Shown in pieces: positions 40,700 through 51,926 of a DNA stretch of 64,000 nucleotides. Numbering within the stretch: position 1 is the first letter of the stretch; the number at the start of each line of letters is the position of its first letter. The stretch is taken from positions 1,488,001-1,552,000 of the forward strand of contig RBKR01000002.1 of NCBI GenBank assembly GCA_004835665.1. The letters run 5' to 3'. The notes under the pieces were generated by a model. That model worked only from the letters and a program-made list of their open reading frames with translations, had not been told where the DNA came from and searched no databases. The translations under genes were made by a program, and so were the position numbers. This DNA comes from Phoma sp. XZ068 (Eukaryota > Ascomycota > Dothideomycetes > Pleosporales > Didymellaceae).

Positions 40700-41964
40700 C
40701 TAATCCCAGCTCTTCTTCTCCACCTGGGGCGTCCCCAGCATACCCATCCCATCGCCCCTCCTCCCACGCCTCCCCCAAAACTCCAGCGCAAGATCATACA
40801 TCTGCCACGCCCAACCACCCGCAACCATGACTCCCGAAATAACATTCACCAGCCGCACGACCAGCGGCCAGAAGCCGCCCCACTCCTCGACAACGCTGAG
40901 CGTAATGGGCTCAATGTCGAACTTGACGAACACGCCGGGCACGGCTTGCTCGGGCACCGTGTGGCTCTGCGAGGTGACGGCGTACTGGTTGGTTTTGATG
41001 GCGTGCTGGCTGAAGTAGCCGGCTGTGGATGCCGAGTCTGCCGAGTCGAGGGCTTTGAGGGCGTTGAGCGAGTCGGTGTAGATGGTGGGGACGATGGAGA
41101 GGTAGTATTGGAATTTGAAGAAGTGGTCGGTTTCGGTTGGGGTTAGGGCGATGGTGTTGTCGAGGGGGTTGTTCATCGAGGGGAAGTATGGGCCGAAGGA
41201 CATTTCGCGGATGATGTGGGAGAAGTTGAATGCTGTGGGTGTTAGTGTGGGTTGTGAATGTGTAGGGTAAGTGAGGGTTACAGTTGTGATCCAAGTGCTC
41301 TCCAAACTCCATGTATCCGTGACCGCGTGCGGTGATGTGGAAGTCGCCCTGCACCTTGTTGCCATCCAGACTGCCAAAGATCCTGCACGAGTCGGTAGCG
41401 CCCCTGATGCGCGGCGTCTTGGAGAACTTCTTCTTCTGCTTCTTGTTCAGGTGGTCATGCACATCGAGGTCATCCATGTCCCAGCCCTGTCCAATACCCT
41501 CGTTCAGCTCGTGCACGCCGCGCTCCGCGTTCTTGCCCGTCCACTGCGACCAGCTCGTGGGGTCTTTGCGCAGCAGGTCGCCGGCGAGGGTGCGGTCACC
41601 GGCGGCGTCTTGCATGTTGACGTGCAGGTCGGCGCAGCGCATGGCGATGACGACGTCGAGGTTGATCTGCATGTCGTGTGAGACGCCCTTCTCGACGGAG
41701 AAGGTCTGCGTCGTTGTGCCGGTGAACCAGCGCGAGGTTTCGGTCCAGGCCAGCCAGATGCATGTGAGGATGAGAGTGACGGTCCAGGCGGAGGAATTGC
41801 GGCCCTGGACGAGGTATGTTTTCTTGGTTTTGGCTGTACACGTTAGTATGAGGTTCACAGCAGTAGAGGATGCACTCACGAAAAGCATCAAAGCTCGACA
41901 CAATGCCGCCCTTGGACGTGCCAAATGCATCCTCGTCGAGGCCGTGATCTTCGAAACCGTTCAT
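40700..41964 (-). CDS. ERV41: Erv41-like ER-Golgi vesicle protein
   Basis: Exons 41964-41880, 41833-41282 and 41232-40700; introns 46 and 49 bp; 389 residues. N-terminal cytosolic piece with FDAFPKTKKTYL, first membrane segment around VTLILTCIWLAWTE, a lumenal domain with VSHDMQINLDVVIAMRCADL and CRIFGSLDGNKVQGDFHITA, then FNFSHIIREMSFGPYFPSM and a second membrane segment near the C-terminus (PLVVRLVNVISGVMVAGG). These are hallmarks of the Erv41/Erv46 family, which forms a complex cycling between ER and Golgi and retrieves escaped ER proteins. Erv41 rather than Erv46 is favoured by the single-cysteine-poor lumenal part, but this is a judgement. Confidence 0.88.
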
Positions 41965-42313
41965 GGCGGGCGTGCAGTCGCGCAATTAGGGTGCGGCAGA
42001 CCCAATTGCAACCAGAAAGAGAAACAGCTCGCGACTAAGGAGGGAGAGACAGCCACGCAAGGAACCGGTGGTGGAGTGAAGGGAGTGACACTGACATGTG
42101 TTTGACTTCGGGCTACGCGTTCCCGAAAGGCCACCTCGACGTTATTAGCTGCAGCCCTACGAGGCACGGCCGCCAGGGTTCAAGCCGCGGGAGTGCCCCA
42201 CGTGCTCACGCACCACACTTCTTTATTTTACTTCACCTTTCAAGTTCAATCGTACATGATGCTGCTATTCAAAAACAATTAACACAAAGCTAGTAAGATG
42301 AAATGCGATCGAA
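41965..42313. promoter_or_regulatory. Upstream region of ERV41-like gene
   Basis: 349 bp between two minus-strand genes; promoter of the Erv41-like gene and 3' UTR of the next. Nothing specific seen. Confidence 0.45.
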
Positions 42314-43072
42314 TCAAGCAGCCTCATCACGCAACCCGCTGAACTTGCTGCCTTCATCCTGTCCGCTTGCCAAATCAGCACCCCCACTAGCCGCATTCTT
42401 CCTGGCCTGATCGAACTCTGCCACCCTCGCAGGGTCCTTCTTAGTACCGATGGGGCCAAACTCCGACTTGCCCGTCAAATTGGGGTCCTCGGTGACATTC
42501 TTACCGGGCATGCTGAACGCTCCCTCGGCCTCCCTAATCTTATCACCCGCACCTGCGTACCCGCCCAGGATCTCCTCGACGTTGGAAGACGGCGGCTGCG
42601 TCGATGTGCCGTATCCCGTGGCGCCGCCGACCTTGTTGTACGTGGGGCCGACACCGTGTTCCTTTCCCAGACCGAGACCTGCGCCCGCTGAGAGCTGTTG
42701 CTGCTCGCTCCATCCTGAGGCTGCGTCACGTGCCTCTGCGTCGATCGCGGCGTCGAGCTTCCTGGCCCCGCTGGTGTCGGTGTTGGTGGCGGTGCTGCCG
42801 GTTGAGGACTGCGCTGATGCTGCCGCCTTGGGATTGCCTTCGCCAAAGTGTCCGTCTCCTCTGAGGGACTCGGCTGCGAGCGAGTCGCTGGTCACCGTGC
42901 CGACACCTTCATGGATGGGGATCTTGGAGCGGGGATCCGTTGTGACCTGGTTTCGTAAGTACATATCTCAATGTTGCGTAGATGCAGAAGGTAAGGCGAG
43001 ACGGCAGATGAACTAGTGTGAGCGGGACTGGGGCGGGGCAGTTCGTACTTTCTGGCCGTGTGAATGAGACAT
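42314..43072 (-). CDS. Hydrophilic Gly/Ala/Ser-rich protein, unknown
   Basis: Exons 43072-43049 and 42946-42314 with a 102-bp intron; 218 residues beginning MSHSHGQKVTTDPRSK. The 8-codon first exon is supported by the in-frame junction K|VTTDPR; an unspliced alternative would start MYLRNQVTT. The chain has no hydrophobic segment, is rich in Gly, Ala, Ser, Asp and Lys and looks largely disordered (AGLGLGKEHGVGPTYNKVGG; FDQARKNAASGGADLASG). Such composition is seen in stress-related, LEA-like fungal proteins, but no defined family was recognised. A smaller protein of similar style is the next gene upstream. Confidence 0.72.
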
Positions 43073-43687
43073 TGCGATTGTGTATGCGTTGTGACTCTCG
43101 GTTGAAATTGTTCAAATTTGTTCAATTCTGCGTGCTGCTGCGCTGGTTGTTTGTACTCTACCTACCCCTCAAGCGACGAGGTACCTATATGCTTACAGCT
43201 ATCCACAGAATGGCGTACATGTGCGTCATGCGGAGACGTATATGTTGTGACGTCAAAGTAGTTTGGTAGCTCTGTGACAGCTCTCCGCTAAAGCCTTCCG
43301 AACGAAGCTAACTGTAGCTCGAAGATCGGCCAACCATTGTTAGCCCAAGCGGCTGTCGCAATCCGAAAATGAAAAAGTAGATCTTGCGATGTCGTTACTT
43401 GAAAGTTGAGTTGAGCATGTCACTCGAACATGTGAAACTTGAAATCATCCCCACTCAATACTTAGGATTACTCATACAACGTTTCTTTGGTCGTTCATTC
43501 GTTCATTCATTCATATCTCAAACTGCTCCTGTAGTTACACTACCGCATTCGCTGACGTAGCAACCAATATATGGCATAAAATCCACCTTTCCCATGTAAA
43601 CTCAGAACTCATGTATCCCAAACGCCGTGCAATCATGCATCGCATATAGTACACCATATTGTCCAACTATCCAGTAGCTCGACACAT
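43073..43687. promoter_or_regulatory. Intergenic with short CATT repeat
   Basis: 615 bp: promoter of the 218-residue gene and 3' UTR of the next. A CATTCGTTCATTCATTCAT run lies near 43494-43513. No gene. Confidence 0.5.
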
Positions 43688-44059
43688 CTATTTGGCGGAG
43701 GAAGGAGTACCGTAGTCCTTGCCAGTAGTGTTCTGGAGCCCGGAGTGGTCCTTCTGGTCGCGGGTAACAGCATCGTTGGGAATACCGCTGAGGCCATCCT
43801 TGCCCTCGCGGCCGGCAGCGCCTACAGAGCCGATAGTAGCGGGCTCACGGAGAGTCGAGCCACCCTGGCCAGAGGCTGAGATGTCGGCAGCCTGTCCGCC
43901 AGCACCAACGTTGACGGTGCGTGCATCCGCGGAGTTGAAGTCGGACGCGACAGGGGGCTGCTCGGGAAGAGGCAGGTTGGACTTGACCTCGTCGACAGTG
44001 GAAGGGTTGGCCTTCATGTCAGTAGTGGTAGGAGCGTAGCCTTGCTGCGAGGAAACCAT
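43688..44059 (-). CDS. Small hydrophilic Gly-rich protein, unknown
   Basis: Single exon, 123 residues, ATG 44059. No membrane segment; rich in Gly, Ser, Ala, Asp and Pro, for example VNVGAGGQAADISASGQGG and GSVGAAGREGKDGLSG. Codon use is clean and strongly biased to C/G at third positions, which suggests a real and well expressed gene. It resembles its downstream neighbour in composition only. Possibly stress-related; no family assigned. Confidence 0.7.
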   Translation of the reverse strand: MVSSQQGYAPTTTDMKANPSTVDEVKSNLPLPEQPPVASDFNSADARTVNVGAGGQAADISASGQGGSTLREPATIGSVGAAGREGKDGLSGIPNDAVTRDQKDHSGLQNTTGKDYGTPSSAK

Positions 44060-44878
44060 ATTGATTGATGTGTGGCTGTGGCGGTGTTAGTGGTGGTGTT
44101 CGCAAGATGAGTATTGCTAGCGTGGTGAGCTATCAAGGTGAAGCTACTGCACGCTGCAACATTCTGTGGAACCTTACCTTTTTGAGTTTGTTGGAAAGGT
44201 AAGACGAAGAAGTTGTTCGTTAAAGTGTTTGGCTTTGCTTGAATGCGTGTGGTTGATACTGCAGAGAAAACACTTTTCGTAGGCGCGTTTGGTGACTTTA
44301 TTGACGATGGTGGTGGGTGGGGACCGTGACATCATTTTGACATAGAAAAATTGCGACCCCCATCGAAGATTCGCATGGACTCATCGAAGATTCGCATGCC
44401 CACACCGACCGCATTTCAGTGGGACCTTGCATCATCAAGCGGGGAATGTTTTGCAGAATTGATCAATAAAGCGCTGTTGCAGGGGCGTTCAGGAGGCTTG
44501 AGCCGCATTTTCCCGGTCAGGTGAAGTCAGGACACCCAAGGCAGTATCTTTTGGCGATGTTGAGCCCCATGAAATCTCGACAAAGGAATCTGGCCGTGTG
44601 CCCTGCATCAAAGTGAACACATTGCATCATCGATGGGAGGGCGCATCAGTCATGCAACGGCGACATCGCGAGATGATCGGAAGTAACAAGTATGATAGCG
44701 GATCTATACTCGCTAGTGTGGGCGCATACCATGAAAAAAAAGTGTATTGGTTGTCGACTTGAAATGATACTATCTAAATCAATCTAGTGAAGAGAAAGGT
44801 GTTGCAGCAATTGAGGGTGAGTGCTGTTGCGAGGAAAGGCTCCCGGGATGGAGTTGTATCGAGAACAGGGCCACTTGA
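44060..44878. other. Intergenic
   Basis: 819 bp upstream of the 123-residue gene and downstream of the NmrA-like gene. A repeated phrase, CATCGAAGATTCGCATG, occurs twice near 44362-44400 with a small change. No gene. Confidence 0.5.
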
Positions 44879-45967
44879 TCAGGGTATGGCAGCCCAGGCA
44901 TGCGAAAGCCAAGCTTGGAAGGAGCTCATTATTACGTCTGGATACATGGAGTTCAAGTACGCCGGTGTAATGAAGTCGTATCGTCCTTCGGCTGTTGCCA
45001 AATGAGTTGCAATGCGTTGCTGTTGGGTAATGTCACCAGCGATGCTTAGCTGATACGATAGACCTATAGATTACGGTCAGCGTAGGAAGGCAAGGAGCGA
45101 AGTCAATGGTCGCACCTGCGGGATGCTGCCACTCGATAGGATGCAGCGGGCGGCCTAGATATAGTTAATAAAACGTTACGATATTGTGAAGTGACAACTC
45201 GGTGGTACCTCTGCACGTCTTAATGAGCTCTATGAGAGCACTGACACTCATCCTTTCACCGCACATGGACATCTCCACAGGCCAGTGCGGCATGTCCAAA
45301 GACCGGACCACAAACTTGGCGACATCATAGATCGATGTCAAGCAAAGGTATGAGTAGTTGTTTAAGGCATCATAGACTGGTGCTACCGCAGTCATGTTGC
45401 GGAGGTCTGCAATATAGTCTCCTTCACCACTCGCGATGTTGGCACCCACTTGCTGAGCTCGCAGTCCACCAACGGCAAATCGTTCGTAGAATATACCACA
45501 TACGAAGATCGTAGACTGGATATACGCTGAATAGTGCTGGAGTAGGTCGAGGGCTGAGCTCTTCCCCCGGTCAAGTATACTATTCGATATCCGCAGGCCC
45601 GGTTGGCCTTCGAATTCAGCTGGCGCGAACCGTCGGACTCGACATTGTACGGCTGCTTCAATGAGCCGAAGCTGTGGCTTGCCAGTTACCGTTGAAAGAA
45701 CGGTGTCCACACCCATTAAAGCATGCTGGAGGGAGGATCGACTCTTGTAGTCTACAACCTGACATTGATAACCTTGCGATGTGAGGGCAGTCTGGTTCTG
45801 AGACGAGTTAGTATCGGTGCAGATTTGCAGCCGCTGAACAATGTGAAGCCGGCTCTTTTAATACTTACTGTTCTCGATAGGATGACGCATTGGTGGCTAG
45901 TCGACTGTTGGATCTCCTGAGCGATCAGGAGAGCAAGCCTGCAAGTACCAGCAACGGCAATACGCAT
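44879..45967 (-). CDS. NmrA-like NAD(P)-binding protein
   Basis: Exons 45967-45869, 45797-45209, 45154-45116 and 45063-44879; introns 71, 54 and 52 bp; the frame closes at 303 residues. N-terminal Rossmann start MRIAVAGTCRLALLIAQEI and SHQCVILSR, then MGVDTVLSTVTG, LIEAAVQCRVRRFAPAEF (the family's RF.PSEF block) and YLCLTSIYDVAKFVVRSLDM. The end, FQAWLSHAWAAIP, matches the usual C-terminus of fungal NmrA/isoflavone-reductase-like proteins. Members sense or use NAD(P) and serve as regulators or reductases; substrate is unknown. The two small last exons were found by continuing the conserved frame. No pathway neighbours are seen. Confidence 0.85.
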
Positions 45968-48626
45968 AATGGAATTGATTTGTCGAGACTTTTCTTAGTG
46001 AAGACTCTGGTGATCTGAACTGTTTTCATTCGACATGTGTCTGTGATATTTGAGAGCTTCAGAGCCATGGCGCAAGCCTCATCGTTACGACCAAGCTTCA
46101 ATCACAGTAGCACAAAGTATTGACGCCAATGACTCAGGAGCAGAGATATGGATGTGGAAACGGTGAAGGAACGTGCGATCCTGTAAGATCGGAGGTTGTG
46201 TACACTCTAGGAAGGTTAGACCCTTACGCGACGTAGATGGCTCCGCCTCTTGACCCTCCCAGTATTGACGATCTGAAACGCTTTGCCCAATGATCGCTAA
46301 GTATAGGAGAATATAACACATGCCTTGATGAGGGCATCGGCATTGACACCAAAACTCGTGGAGTAGTGGAGTGTGGGATGGAAGAAACGCCCACCGCCAT
46401 TTGAAACGTGCATGGGTGTGTGTATAGTGTCAAGTTGGGCAGTAATAGATGGCCAATGGGTGGTTGACTGTGTAGTATCACCTGTGGTTGCCTGCTTGCG
46501 ACCGACCTGCTTTGACTGTTGCCGATGTTCTCACCCCTCACAACCAGAGCTGATTCGTCTCAAAATGCCAAAGGAGGCGCCCTTTAGACTCGGCCGTTCA
46601 CGGGCCATCTTCATATGCACAAGCCGTGTTTGGGTATTATCGCGTGGTCCGAGGTGGATGTGTCCTGCATTTGCAGTGATTAACGCTCTGTCTACGAGGC
46701 CGCAACTCCCAGTTGACGGCTCCTCGGACTCTGGACGAATCGGGTGCGCAAATAGACTCTTGGACTGCGTCCATCAGGCCTGGTAGTGTCGCTTAGAATG
46801 TGATCGTTTGAACTTCCTACTCGATAGGAAGTAAACTTAGTCTTAGATGCGTGAACAGATGCAGGGAAAGCCGGGGCGTTTCGCCTATGGCTTCATGTTC
46901 TTCCGGTCGAGCCGCATTGGAGCAAAGCGTATGCGAATGCACAAGGCTAGCCCTACACCGCAAGTTGACTCATTTTTATATTATGTGGGGGTGAGTTTGT
47001 GTTGGGTGCATGTACCGACCACATGGATGTTGGACGCGAGTATTAGAATTGCGACGGTGGAGAGATGCTGGAGTCGCATGGCTGGCGAATTTGTCTGGCA
47101 TGCAGTCAGATACATCCACATGAAAGCTTCGCCAATCACACGACAGATGGAGAGAAGTAAGGCCGTTAGGAAGTGCGGCTTGGACCATGGGGCCAGAATC
47201 CGGTGACCCATCCAAGACGTCGCTCTGCCCGATAATACCTCAGGAACACAAGCTCGGACACGCCACGCAGAAAAGGATCCAAGAAGGACGTATCTGGATT
47301 ACGAAGGATGTTGGTTCATCTCCTGGTAGTGCTGGAAACTCATCAGCCTCGTTGCCGGGAGTGCGGTTCAACAAGGTTAGGGCGAACTGTAGCCGCCGTA
47401 CGTTTCATTGTGCACGCGTGGTGGTACAACAATGAGTGGCGGATAGCGATCGTTTCAATTTCCAAAATCCAGCTCTTGCCATGGTGACTTCTGCCTGGAG
47501 AACAATTCAACTTCACCGGTATCAGTGGAGTATCTCTGCAAGACAAGACCATTGGGCGCATAAGGTTCTTCGCAGATCGGCGGACAGTCAGGCGTTGGGA
47601 TAGTTAGTGCTTGTTGGTGCATATTTCGTAGACGTAAACATCGGCGTGATGTTCAGCTCGTCTTACGGTAGAGCCGCCATGGCGGAGAGGGGCTGGATGC
47701 AGGAGTGGGAGCGTTGCCTAGCTGTTGCCTTCTCATGATCATGTGGAGATAGTCTCGGTAATTCGCGTGGGCGGTCGTTATCCGATGGAACTTGAGAACA
47801 GAGGCGTTGCGATACTTTCCTGATCATGACGAGTTGAGTGGAAGATGCTCGGACGGCGGGGTTTCGGCTGACCTCCTCGTCACATGACCTCGCGAGACCG
47901 TGATCTTGGCAGGAACGAACGCCTTTCAATTATCATTATCCTGTACTCATCCGCGATACGCGACGCGTCAAAATAGAAGACTGTGTTCGATCAGCCAGAA
48001 CATAGCGATGGGTTGATGCAAATGCCCTCTTTGCAACACTGATGAGCAAGCGAACCAAGTGCAGCGAGTTGTGACCTGAGTAGACAAGAACACGCATCGC
48101 TACCAAAGGACATTTGGACGAGAAGCAATAATGTTCAAGCCACGCAAAGTGGCGGGCAAGGGCCCGCTGGTTTCGAGACGCGTTCTTCACGATCGACCAT
48201 GGTTCATGTTGGTAACCGAGCTCGTGCTCAAGGTACTCTCAGCTGGGACCGGCATGCCTCATCAAAGGCCAGCGGTGACCACCAGCCAAGATACAAAAGA
48301 TAGCAGAGGGAGGTTAAATTCTGGAGCTTTAAACTGCTGTTGTCTCGCACGCATTCAATTTTCAGCACAGTTTCAAGAAGTATGACGCAGACTCAAAGGC
48401 GCAACCGCCTTGCAGCAAAGTACTAGCGTAAGATGGATCTGCGACGCGTCGGTCATCCTTTGCGCTAACATCCCCACACGCCGACTGCCGGCGCAACGCG
48501 CTCTACCATCGCGTCCAACATTCCCTGCCACCAGATCGATTTCTATTACTTCTCGCGAGATCCAATGCCAATTGATTCTTGACACATTCGCTTCTTGCTC
48601 GTTCATCGCCACGGCCGCTGTTCGAA
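45968..48626. other. Gene-poor divergent region
   Basis: 2.7 kb between the NmrA-like and homeobox genes, which point away from each other. Many short frames, none with a family. One minus frame at 48100-47936 starts MRVLVYSGHNS, faintly like the start of biotin-protein ligase N-terminal domains; it stops after about 54 residues. Called non-coding or relic. Confidence 0.4.
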
Positions 48627-50553
48627 ATGTCGCCCTCGTCGCCACTCCCAGTCGCGTCTGATCCCATTGGTAGACGCGCCAGTCCACCCACAGCCACGAC
48701 GGACTTTGCATTTCTTGTACATTCGCCGGAAACCGTCGCGAACAAGATGCCTCCAGATGTCGACAACAAGCCGCTCGCTCGTCAGAAACGCAGACGCACT
48801 TCGTACGTTTTGTTTTCTCCAAGTCATTCCATCCCACCTCTCGTGCTGAGCATTTGACGCGGTGGCTCGTGCCACATGCACACACGGAAGGACTTCGGCT
48901 GCGCCCATGACCCCACCAACTCCGCAACCCAGACGCTGACCTTGTTCCATAGTAAGGAAGACGAAGACATTCTCAAGGCCGAGTATTTGATCAACTCGAA
49001 GCCTGACAAGGCCGCGCGTCTGGAGATTGTCCGCAAAGTTGCGCTTGGCGAGAAGGAGGTGCAGGTTTGTCCATCTCTCGCGGTGCACACGTCACGAGCT
49101 GCATGACTAAACACACCTACAGATCTGGTTTCAGAACAAAAGACAGAACGACCGCCGCCGCTCGCGACCCCTCGAGCCTTCTTCGTCTGCATCGCTAATG
49201 TCGTCGTCGTCCAACATGTCTGATCCCGCGACTGAAGACGAGCACGCGCGCGAGAGTGGGAACGCGCCGGAGCAGGGATCAGAGGCGCCGAAGACCGATG
49301 CAGCAGAACGAGCGACCACACCTGAAGGCACTTCAGACGACACAGACCAGGAGACGCATACGGCCGACACGGTCGAGACGACAACAATAGCAGTCGAAAG
49401 TGACGCCCAGACCACAACACAACCCACAGTAGAACCCTCCTCCGACCCCCAGACCATCGACACGGTACCAACAGAAGTGAGCAACTCTCAGCAAAGTGCA
49501 TCAGCGTCACAGGGCGCGCAGCCTCGGACATCATGGATCTCGAATCGTCGCAGCGCGTCTTTCGTACGCTCCGCCGAAGACTACGCGCCGGAGACCATCA
49601 TTTTTCCAAATCCTCCGCCCAAGGCTATCGAATCCCCCGAACTGTCCAAATCGGCGGACACGCGTCATTTGAAACGCGCACACTCATTCGTACGGATAGC
49701 CACGAACGAAGACGGCTCGGCACGCGTCGTTACAGACCTCGATAAGACACCGTCACCTCCTCATCCAAAATCCACCCCAGTCCCCTTCGCACGCGCCGCC
49801 GCCGGTCTACGAAGAAGCTACAGCGCTGCAGGCTTAAACGATCGTCTCTTTGCTGCAGCGAGAGGGGAACCAAGCCCCAAGATGGCTCGAGTCTCCCCCA
49901 ACATTGGAAGGAGTAGAGATTCGAGGGCGTGGGAGTTCTGGTGTGACCCTGATACACGGCACAACACAAGCTTAACAGCACGCGCGGAGCAAGAGGGCAG
50001 TGGCAGTGCAGCAGATGCCATTGGACTATTACGCGCAAACAGGAAGATCCTCGCACAGAATCAGGCACGACAGAACACGCCCTTGAAATCAAGGCAGAGC
50101 TCGCACAAGATCCGCTCTTCAGGTGTGAAGAAGTCCCGGGGATCCTTCCAACGCGCTTCTACTTTCAACGTGTTTTCGAGCGGGAAGAAGCAGAAAGACA
50201 GTGACGAGACAGAGTCAGACGAGTTCCCATCTACAGAGTCCGACAAGGAGAACTGGGAGCCAGACATGCCAAAGTCAGTGCGTAGACGAGGCTTTGCTAC
50301 ACCTGGCTCAGCGACAAGACCGCGTCAAGTCCTCGGTGAAAACACCAACATTATCTCGCAGAGTGCCAACCTTGGTGTTTTGCTAGCCAGAGCACAGAAA
50401 GGGGGAAAAGGCTCCGCCGATCCAGAGCAAGATGACGAACTGAGGGCTTTCATGAATAGCGACAACGGCAGTGCACGTCCAAATCTAAGCTCGGCAGAAG
50501 AAGCAGGGTGCGTCGAAGGATTGCTGGCACTGAGCCAGGGTCAATGGCGGTAA
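48627..50553 (+). CDS. Homeobox transcription factor (Yox1/Yhp1-type)
   Basis: Exons 48627-48802, 48953-49064 and 49123-50553; introns 150 and 58 bp; 572 residues. The homeodomain spans about residues 51-112 and is rebuilt only by splicing: KRRRTS, KEDEDILKAEYLINSKPDKA, and helix 3 IWFQNKRQNDRRRSRP with the invariant W, F, N and R. The long C-terminal part is Ser/Thr/Glu-rich and disordered. Yeast Yox1 and Yhp1 repress early-cell-cycle boxes; fungal relatives also affect conidiation and development. Assignment to this type rests on the QNKRQNDRR helix. Confidence 0.9.
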
Positions 50554-51107
50554 TCAGGAGGAGGACTTGGACTTGAAAGGGACGCCATCAGGCCAATAGT
50601 TGCCTTATCCATCTGCTTGGTTTGGTTTGGTTGGTTTTGTCACAGCATTTAGCGCATCGGTGTTGGTGTTGATCTTTGACTTGGCCGGCGTTGTATACAA
50701 AGAGAGACTTGGAGTTGAGGAGTTGACATTTCTGTCTTGTTTTCTTGCTACCAATGCTATACCATTCTTCCAAGCCTCCTGGTCTTCTTTCTCTGGTGAC
50801 CCCAAGGGCCTTTCACGACAATTCCGTATAACGCGTTGAGATCTACGAAGACTATCCTGTATCGATCTTGCCGAGGTTCCTTCGACAGCTCATGCATAAT
50901 AGTCTTCAGCGAGTACAAGATGCATCACTTACTTTTTGTTGTTTCAAAACAAGCCGAAGGCTTTCACTCCTCGTGAGGGCATGGCGGTAGGATCAGGTCC
51001 TGAGGCCCTTTTCACGTCCACTCTTCGATTCCATAAAACCATGGCGTACCTGCAAATTGAACTCCCACGAAGTACCACAATCACCAACGATTTTCTCAAC
51101 TTCCAAT
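50554..51107. other. Intergenic
   Basis: 554 bp with the homeobox 3' UTR (TTTGGTTTGGTTGGTTTTG repeat near 50620) and the promoter of the RING gene. No gene. Confidence 0.5.
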
Positions 51108-51926
51108 ATGCCAGTAACTCAACCACGATCGTCAGACACACCGGCCCTACGCTCCCAATCAGAATTCTTCATGACCGGCGTCCTTCCAGTTCCGGCTCAG
51201 CCTGACGCAGCATGCAGTACATGTCTGGAGCCCCTGACCGACGACGTGGTCAGGATGGTGAAATGCGGGCACATGTTTCACTGTACTTGTATCCTCCCAT
51301 GGTTCCAGAGCAGGGCTCAAAGGAGAGGCTCGTGTCCAAACTGTCGCGCTGACTTGTTCGAACCGGAGCCGCTCCGCGTACCTCACACACCTATACGTCA
51401 CGCACCTTTACCTTATACACCTGTACCTCTCACACCTGCACCTTACACACCTGTACCTCACACACCTACGTCTTATAGACATCTATCTCGCACACTTCTG
51501 CCTTACGCACGTAGCCCTAACACACATATACATTTTGGTTATCGTCTTGGTTCAGGCGACATTGGGCGTGAGGCCCCGGTACCCCCACACAGCATCTTGC
51601 CAAGACAGCGTATGATAGAAATAAGGGAGCGCGTGCGAATTAGTCGAGAGCATGACATAATTCAGCGTGAGATCGCTCAGAGTGAACGCATGCGAGGACC
51701 CCAGCCAGCGGGTCTTCACCATATTTTGCCTCTACCCGAATACTTACGGGAGACACTTGCTCCATGGAGCAACGAGAGGCTCGAATCTCGGCTGCGCGCA
51801 AATATACCAGAGAATTTGCGGACCATATACGAGGGGGAGCTTGCTATTCGTCGCGAAGAAGCTATGCGAGAAGCTTCACCGCTGCGAACACCTATATTTG
51901 GTGAGGGAGCGGCTCGTGAAGATTGA
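51108..51926 (+). CDS. RING-H2 finger protein with pentapeptide repeats
   Basis: Single exon, 272 residues from ATG 51108. A RING-H2 finger occupies residues 36-79: C36-C39, C53-H55, H58-C61, C76-C79, with MVKCGHMFHC and WFQSR in the canonical places; the Trp is typical of E2-binding RINGs. It is followed by about ten five-residue Pro/Thr-Pro units (residues 92-141) and a charged, helical C-terminus with IREREVR-like ERVRISREH and RLESRLRANIP. Probably a small E3 ubiquitin ligase. No membrane segment. Substrate unknown; it may be lineage-specific. Confidence 0.8.
   Translation: MPVTQPRSSDTPALRSQSEFFMTGVLPVPAQPDAACSTCLEPLTDDVVRMVKCGHMFHCTCILPWFQSRAQRRGSCPNCRADLFEPEPLRVPHTPIRHAPLPYTPVPLTPAPYTPVPHTPTSYRHLSRTLLPYARSPNTHIHFGYRLGSGDIGREAPVPPHSILPRQRMIEIRERVRISREHDIIQREIAQSERMRGPQPAGLHHILPLPEYLRETLAPWSNERLESRLRANIPENLRTIYEGELAIRREEAMREASPLRTPIFGEGAARED
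51381..51530 (+). repeat. Coding minisatellite, ten 15-bp units
   Basis: Ten units of 15 bp, consensus CCTTACACACCTGTA, in frame with the RING gene and encoding P-Y/H/L-T-P-V-like pentapeptides. The central units are nearly identical and outer ones diverged, the usual pattern of slippage arrays. Confidence 0.85.

Noticed and set aside
43494..43513. CATT microsatellite
   Set aside because: Too short and common to be of interest.
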